The translations under genes and the position numbers were made by a program. Below are positions 22,224 through 26,934 of a stretch of 27,462 bases of DNA, one piece after another. Position 1 is the first letter of the stretch. Each line of letters starts with the position of its first letter. The DNA is from a virus, in IMG/VR virus record IMGVR_UViG_3300031951_000994, positions 1 through 27,462 of that record; one strand, 5' to 3'. The notes beneath the pieces were generated by a model that saw nothing but the letters and a program-made list of their open reading frames with translations, did no database searches and was not told the origin of the DNA.

Positions 22224-22726
22224 GAACGTCTGAGAAAGGCATCCACCTGATGCACCAGTTCGAGGGGTATCGTGATCGCCCATATTTGTGCCCAGCCCAC
22301 CTATGGACGTGCGGTTTTGGCGAGGTGCTCTACCAAGACCAAATTCGCCTGCCGATGGTCCGTAAGGATGGTTATACTGGCTTGATTCGCAAGGAATATC
22401 CGTTACGAGATGCAGACAACCGTACCTGGTCCAAGTCGGAGATTGAAGAACGCTTCAAAAATCTCCTCGTTAGTTTTGAGCGTGGTGTTCTTCGACTTGC
22501 TCCCAATCTTACTGGGCGTCAAGGCTTATTTGACGCTTGTGTCGCTCTTAGCTACAACATCGGTGTCGGGGGATTTCAACGCTCTACACTACGCCAGCGC
22601 ATCCTACGAGATGAACCCCTGGATAGCATTGCTGAGGGCTTTTTAGTCTACACAAAGGGCGGCGGCAAGGAGTTACCGGGACTGGTCCGGCGGCGCAAGG
22701 CTGAGGTCGCGCTCTTCCTTGGCTAA
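22220..22726 (+). CDS. Endolysin, GH24 (T4-type) lysozyme with E-C-T active site
   Basis: A 168-residue muramidase that cleaves the peptidoglycan glycan chain. The N-terminal active-site region reads HQFEGYRDRPYLCPAHLWTC, then GFGE. Glu15 is the general acid and Thr30 lies 15 residues later, as in T4 lysozyme. The usual Asp nine residues after Glu is Cys24, giving an E-x8-C-x5-T arrangement; Asp or Cys at this position is known in the family. The middle and end match GH24: FDACVALSYNIGVGGFQRST and GGGKELPGLVRRRKAEVALF. No signal peptide or SAR helix is visible, so export relies on a holin. GTG 22220 overlaps the previous TGA (GTGA). The last 54 nt overlap a convergent gene on the other strand. 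Confidence 0.9.
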   Translation: MRTSEKGIHLMHQFEGYRDRPYLCPAHLWTCGFGEVLYQDQIRLPMVRKDGYTGLIRKEYPLRDADNRTWSKSEIEERFKNLLVSFERGVLRLAPNLTGRQGLFDACVALSYNIGVGGFQRSTLRQRILRDEPLDSIAEGFLVYTKGGGKELPGLVRRRKAEVALFLG

Positions 22727-23017
22727 CTCCAAGATCCTATCTTTAAGCTCGTAGGTCAGTTCCGGCCCGTTCTTAAGCTCAAACTCCTCTAGCCACTTCC
22801 TTCTCTGGGTCTTGGTTTTCATCTTCAGCACATGACGGGCCAGCCCCTCTATCTTTGCCTCGTGCTGGGACATCATTGCTTGTAAGATTTCTTCCTTGGT
22901 TGCCCGAAACTCACCCGTGTCGGGCGTATTCTCCGTGAAGAAGCTCTCTTGCTGCTCGGACCGCTCCTGCCGCAGCTTTCTTAGAAGTAAACCTGCCGAG
23001 ATAAGTTCTTTTGCCAT
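22673..23017 (-). CDS. Unknown protein at the end of the leftward operon
   Basis: A 114-residue charged helical protein of unknown function. It contains KEEILQAMMSQHEAKIEGLA, RRKWLEEFELKNGPELTYEL and KDRILELAKEERD. The 3' end overlaps the endolysin gene tail-to-tail by 54 nt. If translation begins at 23017 (MAKELISAGLLLRKLRQERS), its first 107 nt overlap the 3' end of the HNH-AP2 gene in a different frame. An internal start at about 22876 (MMSQHEAK) would avoid that overlap. The N-terminal stretch looks coherent as a helix, so I keep the longer form, with doubt. No catalytic motif is seen. Confidence 0.65.
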   Translation of the reverse strand: MAKELISAGLLLRKLRQERSEQQESFFTENTPDTGEFRATKEEILQAMMSQHEAKIEGLARHVLKMKTKTQRRKWLEEFELKNGPELTYELKDRILELAKEERDLSLAPPDQSR

Positions 23018-23423
23018 TCGCGCAAACGTGTGCCTCGTAAACCCCTTTTTTCCGCTCGTAGACGCCTTTTATGTTGGTCTTGGTACTCTGATACCTTTTT
23101 GCGTTCCAAAGGTTCTGAGAGCAAATTACGGCCCTTAGATTGGAAATGCGGTTATCGGCCTTCTTGCCATTCTTGTGGTCAATCATCTCGGGAAAAACCC
23201 CATGATGGTAAAGCCATACAAGTCGGTGGGCCATATAATACTTTTTATAAATCGCTATGCGGATGTATCCCTTTCCCCCCACAGATCCGGCTGGCTTGCC
23301 TGCATACCGCTTATTCCACATCTTGTAAGCATTGACCCGCTTAAAGTCCTCGGGGGGCCTGTTGCGCCAAAACAACACTCCCCGCTTGTAGATAAACAGT
23401 CGCCTTACAAAGTCCTTATCCAC
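22911..23423 (-). CDS. HNH homing-type endonuclease with AP2 DNA-binding domain
   Basis: A 170-residue selfish-type endonuclease. The HNH part at residues 62-110 reads YMAHRLVWLYHHGVFPEMID, then HKNGKKADNRISNLR (His66, Asp82-His83, Asn91, Asn95), the common HNH_3 pattern. The AP2 domain at residues 116-168 reads TNIKGVYERKKGVYEAHVCA, then GKRTYLGRFTSKKAAAGAV and GEYARHG, and would recognise the target DNA. Genes of this architecture are mobile in phages. GTG 23423 overlaps the upstream stop by 8 nt and lacks a clear ribosome-binding site, unlike most neighbours. The gene lies between the MazG-like gene and the last operon gene, overlapping the latter by 107 nt. It may be a recent insertion. 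Confidence 0.88.
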   Translation of the reverse strand: MDKDFVRRLFIYKRGVLFWRNRPPEDFKRVNAYKMWNKRYAGKPAGSVGGKGYIRIAIYKKYYMAHRLVWLYHHGVFPEMIDHKNGKKADNRISNLRAVICSQNLWNAKRYQSTKTNIKGVYERKKGVYEAHVCANGKRTYLGRFTSKKAAAGAVRAARELLHGEYARHG

Positions 23424-23820
23424 GCTTATCGTAGTTCTGGATAATCCTCAACATATCCGGTGGACGCCATCCCGGAGGCTTCTTAATTTTTCCGTGGTCG
23501 TCCCGCAACACAGTCCCCAGCTCGGGATCGACTTTTCTTAAGTTTGTGATGGTGACCGCATCCCACCCCTGATCGACGGGCAAATCCATTACTCTTGCTA
23601 AACCTATCAATACCCAAATGGTGTCACAGATGGCATCAAGGGCATCCGCTTTGGCAAGCTGCTCGTCTTGCAAATTCTCAGCAGCGTGGTAGTCCGACAT
23701 CGCCTGCTCCAACTCCCCGGTCTCTTCCCGCACCAAGTCCAAGTAAAGCGAAACCTTCTTGGGATCAGGCCCGTGTCCCGCTGCCTTCATAAAGGCGTCT
23801 ACGTCATAAAAAATGCTCAC
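23416..23820 (-). CDS. MazG/HisE-like nucleotide pyrophosphohydrolase
   Basis: A 134-residue all-alpha NTP pyrophosphohydrolase of the MazG/PRA-PH superfamily, which hydrolyses nucleoside triphosphates or related molecules to monophosphate and pyrophosphate. The metal site is seen in LVREETGELEQAM (Glu32, Glu33, Glu36) and ADALDAICDTIWVLIG (Asp59, Asp62, Asp66). The remainder includes TITNLRKVDPELGTVLRDDH, as in phage HisE-like members. It may clean nucleotide pools or lower (p)ppGpp during infection; this is inferred from the family. GTG 23820 has AAAGGAGAAG upstream and overlaps the preceding TGA (GTGA). Confidence 0.85.
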   Translation of the reverse strand: MSIFYDVDAFMKAAGHGPDPKKVSLYLDLVREETGELEQAMSDYHAAENLQDEQLAKADALDAICDTIWVLIGLARVMDLPVDQGWDAVTITNLRKVDPELGTVLRDDHGKIKKPPGWRPPDMLRIIQNYDKRG

Positions 23821-24128
23821 GAGTTCTTCTCCTTTAGTTTGGCTTCGATGGCTGAAATGACCTTCTTGCCTTTTTGAGACACTGGGCCTGCACCACCATT
23901 CAAGCCGTAGTAGTAGCGCATAGTGTCATCGGAGAGGATTTCCTCATCCGTAAGGCCAACCCATTCACGCTCAGGCTTGGCTAGTCGGTCACGCAGGGCT
24001 TTAGCTATTTCAATTGCTTTGGTAGCCCAACAATCACCAAATACCAATCCAACTTCAACAATGTTTTTTTCGCCAAACTTAATAAAGTTTTTCAATTCAC
24101 GGTCAGAAATAGAATGTAAGACACTCAT
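23817..24128 (-). CDS. Unknown small phage protein
   Basis: A 103-residue protein without a recognised family. It begins MSVLHSISDRELKNFIKFGE and contains a helix ATKAIEIAKALRDRLAKPER followed by EWVGLTDEEIL, a phrase common in phage proteins of unknown function. It ends with the basic helix KKVISAIEAKLKEKNS. ATG 24128 is chosen over a longer frame from 24158 because it has AAGGAG seven bases upstream and overlaps the previous TGA (ATGA), the coupling seen throughout this operon. Its own TGA overlaps the MazG-like start. Confidence 0.75.
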   Translation of the reverse strand: MSVLHSISDRELKNFIKFGEKNIVEVGLVFGDCWATKAIEIAKALRDRLAKPEREWVGLTDEEILSDDTMRYYYGLNGGAGPVSQKGKKVISAIEAKLKEKNS

Positions 24129-24406
24129 TCCCACTCCTTGTAAGGTATTGATACCCAAAATCCGGCGGCATTTTTAGCCATTCCTTTAGCCAGCATACCC
24201 TCTACCCCTAGGCAACGCCTATCAACCCCTATTTGGCCTACCCTGTGGGCTTCAAAGGCACGAATTGAATTAAAGAGTTCGTCACAGGTTGGGCACTCGT
24301 TTCTAGACCCCGTTAAACCCACCACTTTGTAACGCGAAACATTCTTATATAACTTGCCTTTGTAAACAAATTGGTTGGGCTTGTCTCTTTGGCTGGTATC
24401 TTTCAT
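24125..24406 (-). CDS. Small zinc-binding protein, FDxHR-like
   Basis: A 93-residue protein with a probable zinc site: ECPTCDELFNSIRAFEAHRV gives Cys38, Cys41 and His54, and RRCLG gives Cys65. The FxxHR motif followed by a Cys and then MAKNAAGFWVSI matches the small FDxHR-type zinc-binding proteins of phages, here with Glu-Ala in place of Asp-x. Function in that family is not established, although nucleic-acid binding is plausible. The N-terminus (QFVYKGKLYKNVSRYKVVG) is a basic beta segment. The start overlaps the upstream TAA (TAATG), so the gene is translationally coupled. Confidence 0.78.
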   Translation of the reverse strand: MKDTSQRDKPNQFVYKGKLYKNVSRYKVVGLTGSRNECPTCDELFNSIRAFEAHRVGQIGVDRRCLGVEGMLAKGMAKNAAGFWVSIPYKEWE

Positions 24407-24636
24407 TAGAATGGCAGATCGTCTGGAACGTCGTCAAACGTCGGCTCGGGCTTGGGTTTCTTCTCCCTCGGTTCTTGCACCTTCAGGCTTAGAAACTTAC
24501 CGCTTTTGCCTTCCCTTACCCAGGCAGCAAGTTCAAATTCCTTCCCATCCACGTTGATCTTGCCCTTGTAAGCCGGAGCCTTTTCGTTGGGCGATTCGTT
24601 CTTAAAAAGTATTCCAGAATTGGAATAATCAGCCAT
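24406..24636 (-). CDS. Small DUF736-like protein with SSB-like acidic tail
   Basis: A 76-residue protein beginning MADYSNSGILFKNESPNEKA. Its core strands YKGKINVDGKEFELAAWVRE and KSGKFLSLKVQEP look like a small OB-like or DUF736-like beta domain. After a Lys/Pro linker (REKKPKPEP) it ends FDDVPDDLPF. This acidic, Pro-Phe end is very like the C-terminal tip of bacterial and phage single-stranded DNA-binding proteins, which recruits repair and replication partners. I infer a small ssDNA-binding or partner-docking protein acting with the exonuclease encoded upstream. ATG 24636 has AAGGAGAAG upstream and overlaps the previous gene by 8 nt. Confidence 0.78.
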   Translation of the reverse strand: MADYSNSGILFKNESPNEKAPAYKGKINVDGKEFELAAWVREGKSGKFLSLKVQEPREKKPKPEPTFDDVPDDLPF

Positions 24637-24832
24637 GTTTCTTCTCCTTCACGCGATAAGCCGCAAAATGTTTCCCGTCCTTGTGGACCGTTTTTGTAGC
24701 TACAATGTAGCCCATATTCTTTAAGTCCTTGATCCTCGCGGCCAGCCGCAAGCACCTACACCCCAAGTAAGCATCGAGCGGTGTAATCCACTTTCGCTTA
24801 CCCTCCTTTAGCACCCATTCCGTCTGCGTCAT
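24629..24832 (-). CDS. Small winged helix-turn-helix protein
   Basis: A 67-residue DNA-binding protein. WITPLDAYLGCRCLRLAARI forms the helix-turn-helix with recognition helix CLRLAARIKDLKNMG. The following YIVATKTVHKDGKHFAAYRV looks like a beta wing. This matches a short phage HTH family (HTH_39-like) with the pattern ITPLxA-x-RLxARIxxLRxxGY. It may regulate the operon. Its start overlaps the upstream membrane-protein TGA (ATGA), and AAAGGAGGG lies just before it on this strand. Confidence 0.85.
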   Translation of the reverse strand: MTQTEWVLKEGKRKWITPLDAYLGCRCLRLAARIKDLKNMGYIVATKTVHKDGKHFAAYRVKEKKHG

Positions 24833-24984
24833 TGTTGCCCTCCTTTGGCAGCGATATACAACCCCACATTCCCTAGGCTATAGCCCAAAAAAGCAATGCC
24901 CAGGCCCCAATTGTGAACCCTAAACAAATCCACCGCGACAATAAGATAAACAATTCCGATCCCCGCTATTAGCCACGACGCCAT
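24829..24984 (-). CDS. Tiny two-helix membrane protein
   Basis: A 51-residue protein starting MASWLIAGIGIVYLIVAVDL, with a second hydrophobic segment NWGLGIAFLGYSLGNVGLYI and a polar end AAKGGQQ. Two membrane helices are likely. It is supported by tight packing: it overlaps the preceding tiny gene by 16 nt, and its TGA overlaps the HTH gene ATG (ATGA). The AAAGGAGGG that serves the next gene is inside its last codons. Function unknown; candidates are a membrane-acting host modulator or superinfection factor. Confidence 0.68.
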   Translation of the reverse strand: MASWLIAGIGIVYLIVAVDLFRVHNWGLGIAFLGYSLGNVGLYIAAKGGQQ

Positions 24985-25082
24985 TCAAGCCACCCCGATA
25001 AAAGCATTACGGCCATGATAAACAGCCAAAACTTCAGTGGCCCCAGAGATTCCCAATCCACCACAAATACAGTCCAGTTCAT
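24969..25082 (-). CDS. Tiny single-helix membrane protein
   Basis: A 37-residue protein, MNWTVFVVDWESLGPLKFWL followed by FIMAVMLLSGWLEWRRG. There is one membrane helix, with aromatic residues at both ends and a basic cytosolic end. The ATG at 25082 has AAAAGGAGA six bases upstream and overlaps the exonuclease TGA (ATGA), strong evidence that it is translated. Function unknown. Confidence 0.65.
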   Translation of the reverse strand: MNWTVFVVDWESLGPLKFWLFIMAVMLLSGWLEWRRG

Positions 25083-25675
25083 TGCATCTCCTTTTCTACG
25101 TTAGCCAAGAAAGCCTGAACCTTCTCTAGCATTTCGTCTAACTCGGATTGCTTGGGTTCAAACCGCACAATAAAGAGCTGTTTAGAGTCCCGAACCCTGT
25201 TGTCAAAACTTACAAAGTCCACCCATTTCCTGCCGGTACACAGCAGTTGGCAGATCATCTGTCGCTTGTATTGCGTGGGAACTTTTCCTTCGTTTCTGTA
25301 GCGGAGATGGTTTGGGGTTTTGGGGCACTTGATTTCGATAAGCCCGCCATCTCCGACCAGTCCATCAGGAGAAGCGCCAAAGTACGGGATTTCGGGGTGA
25401 AGCCAGAAGCCTGTCTGGGTGACAAAAGTCCCGGTGTGGGCTTCGTATGCGGCGCGGGCGATGGGTTCCATTTCGGTTCCCCGCTGCATATCTGCGCTTG
25501 TGTAACTTTCTTCAACGGTCTGGGTTTCCCTCTCCGCTACCAGTTGCCACAGTAGATTTTGGTAAGCCGCCGTTGTTTCAGCAGCACAGAAGTCATTAGC
25601 CCGTGATGCTGTCGCACATCCCAACCTGGCCTGATGCCACTCTGGCGTGCCTTGGACGATCTCTTTCGAGTTCAC
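25079..25675 (-). CDS. YqaJ-type (lambda exonuclease-like) recombination nuclease
   Basis: A 198-residue 5'-3' double-strand DNA exonuclease of the YqaJ/lambda-exo family, which makes 3' single strands for annealing recombination and genome processing. Motifs are in order: VQGTPEWHQARLGCATAS at residues 7-24; RGTEMEPIARAAYE near 65-78 (catalytic Glu); FGASPDGLVG near 98-107 (Asp); and GGLIEIKCPKTP near 109-120 (Glu-x-Lys). GTG 25675 has AGAGGAG upstream. Its first 80 nt overlap the 3' end of the HTH/Q-like gene. No annealase (Beta, Erf, RecT) is seen in the window; one may lie beyond the right edge, or the SSB-tailed protein may assist. Confidence 0.92.
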   Translation of the reverse strand: MNSKEIVQGTPEWHQARLGCATASRANDFCAAETTAAYQNLLWQLVAERETQTVEESYTSADMQRGTEMEPIARAAYEAHTGTFVTQTGFWLHPEIPYFGASPDGLVGDGGLIEIKCPKTPNHLRYRNEGKVPTQYKRQMICQLLCTGRKWVDFVSFDNRVRDSKQLFIVRFEPKQSELDEMLEKVQAFLANVEKEMQ

Positions 25676-26006
25676 TTGTTAATCTCCTCTTCGCGTTTTG
25701 TAGTTCACTTTCGAGCCTGTCCACCGACATCCGCAGTCTTTGCGCCACGGTATGTTGTAGGTGGTACGGATACATTATAAAACGTGCTTTTAGAACTTTG
25801 CGATATTTTTCTGGAAGTTTTCTGACCGCTTGTTCAATTATTTCCCCGTCAATCATGTCCGGTTCAATTCGCGGTTCTTCGCCCTCAAAGACATCCTCGG
25901 ATTCGTAGTTACCCTCAGCAGAAGCGGCGCGGGTACGCACCTCCGGGCCAAGATGCCCCCAGGCGCAGTAAAAAGCCCAATTTTTTAGTCTTTCTTCCGA
26001 AACCAT
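25596..26006 (-). CDS. Sigma-70 region 4-like / Q antiterminator-like regulator
   Basis: A 136-residue protein that probably binds DNA or RNA polymerase to control late transcription. Early residues SEERLKNWAFYCAWG match the opening of phage Q-like regulators (RLxNWARW). Residues 75-125 have a sigma region-4-type HTH: VRKLPEKYRKVLKARFIMYP, then TVAQRLRMSVDRLESELQNA and a final KRRL. The acidic linker DVFEGEEPRIEPD lies between. I chose ATG 26006 because the longer frame from 26042 runs further into the upstream glycosyltransferase; even so it overlaps that gene by 22 nt and the exonuclease by 80 nt. It is the best candidate for switching on the rightward late block. Confidence 0.75.
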   Translation of the reverse strand: MVSEERLKNWAFYCAWGHLGPEVRTRAASAEGNYESEDVFEGEEPRIEPDMIDGEIIEQAVRKLPEKYRKVLKARFIMYPYHLQHTVAQRLRMSVDRLESELQNAKRRLTSELERDRPRHARVASGQVGMCDSITG

Positions 26007-26668
26007 AAGTCGTAAAGCTCTGGCCGATTCTCCCGAATCCAAGGTTTCGCGGATTCTATAAGATTCTTGGCGTCAAAGCCACAGGTTTGGCTGCCCACAT
26101 GGTGAACATAGGCGCGGGAGATAAAGTGCCGTTTACCGGCTTTCTGGAGATCTAGGCAGTTCACATCGTCCGAATACCAATTCAGGGGCGGGAAGTCGAT
26201 CCAGTCACTTTTCTGGATGTAGGCACAAATCGGCGCAATGACGTCGGTCTCAATAATGGAGTTCTCAGTCTCGTAGCGAAACCAACTCATTGGCCCCTTG
26301 CCAATCCGAATGTTCTGGTATCCTCTCGCGTAGTCGCTTCGGCACGCGACCCAGCCGAGGGGGATATTTTCACTTTTGAGTCTGGAAACGTCCTCGGATA
26401 GTGACTGCCAAGTCGTCGGGGTAAAGACAATATCGTCGTTACAGACCACCACCTCGTCAAACTCCTGAAATGCTTGTTGCACTACAGCATTGTAAGCATC
26501 CCCAAAGTTTGTAGAAGTATTATCAGAAGTGATAGTACGGTGGCGGGGAAAGATCATCTTGGAGCCCGACAGGAATACGGTCACATCCTGGGGCACATAA
26601 GCGGTCACAGAGGCCGCAAGGGTCACGAGACACTTCCCGCTGACGGTGGCAATTACGATGGCTTGCAC
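25985..26668 (-). CDS. Second GT-A type glycosyltransferase
   Basis: A 227-residue predicted glycosyltransferase. The N-terminus AIVIATVSGKCLVTLAASV resembles a first GT-A strand and helix. STNFGDAYNAVVQQAF precedes FDEVVVCNDDIVFTPTTW, with Asn77-Asp78-Asp79 as the metal-binding cluster. The catalytic-base region is PPLNWYSDDVNCLDLQKAGK, followed by YVHHVGSQTCGF. The HVGSxT motif is shared with the head-block enzyme at 5678-6415, suggesting related enzymes. GTG 26668 has GAGGAGG about ten bases upstream and overlaps the Ref-like gene by 16 nt. Lying in the DNA-metabolism operon next to a DNA methyltransferase, it could modify phage DNA or a host glycan; the sequence does not decide. Confidence 0.8.
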   Translation of the reverse strand: MQAIVIATVSGKCLVTLAASVTAYVPQDVTVFLSGSKMIFPRHRTITSDNTSTNFGDAYNAVVQQAFQEFDEVVVCNDDIVFTPTTWQSLSEDVSRLKSENIPLGWVACRSDYARGYQNIRIGKGPMSWFRYETENSIIETDVIAPICAYIQKSDWIDFPPLNWYSDDVNCLDLQKAGKRHFISRAYVHHVGSQTCGFDAKNLIESAKPWIRENRPELYDLWFRKKD

Positions 26669-26934
26669 AGTTCTAAAACCTCCTCTAAAAGCTCTTGCTC
26701 GGTAAACCCGTAGTGTCGAACAAATCCCTTTGTCCCAAGGCCGTGGACGCCAGTCTTTCCGCGATGGTGTTCAGGACATAGCCCGATTGTTTGAAAGTGA
26801 GAGCTTCTGCCCCATCCCTGACCGGCACGAATATGGTGGATTTCGCATGGGGTTCCTTCGTAGCCCAACCTTCGACACACCATACAGCCGAGTTCGGCCA
26901 CGCGATTGAGATGCTTTTTTTCATCTTTGGTCAC
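26653..26934 (-). CDS. Ref-like (RecA-dependent) HNH nuclease
   Basis: A 93-residue HNH-fold protein with the pattern of the phage P1 Ref family core. It reads HLNRVAELGCMVCRRLGYEG (Cys17, Cys20), then CEIHHIRAGQGWGRSSHFQT, IGLCPEHHRGKTGVHGLGTK and GFVRHYGFTEQELLEEV. The HHI and CPEHHR groups hold the metal and catalytic residues, and the GVHGLGTKGF segment is distinctive of Ref-like proteins. In P1, Ref cuts DNA in RecA filaments; whether this short form depends on RecA is unknown. GTG 26934 follows immediately after the TAG of the overprinted frame and lies 14 nt inside the methyltransferase gene. Confidence 0.88.
   Translation of the reverse strand: MTKDEKKHLNRVAELGCMVCRRLGYEGTPCEIHHIRAGQGWGRSSHFQTIGLCPEHHRGKTGVHGLGTKGFVRHYGFTEQELLEEVLELCKPS

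Noticed and set aside
22690-22724. Possible bidirectional hairpin between the convergent operons
   Set aside because: The GCAAGG/CCTTGGC arms pair weakly around a long loop with no T-tract on either side.
24129-24158. Longer start for the 103-residue protein
   Set aside because: The internal ATG 24128 has a strong AAGGAG and an ATGA overlap; the extension would lie in the upstream gene.
26007-26042. Longer start for the sigma/Q-like protein
   Set aside because: It only extends the overlap with the glycosyltransferase and adds no recognisable sequence before SEERLKNWA.
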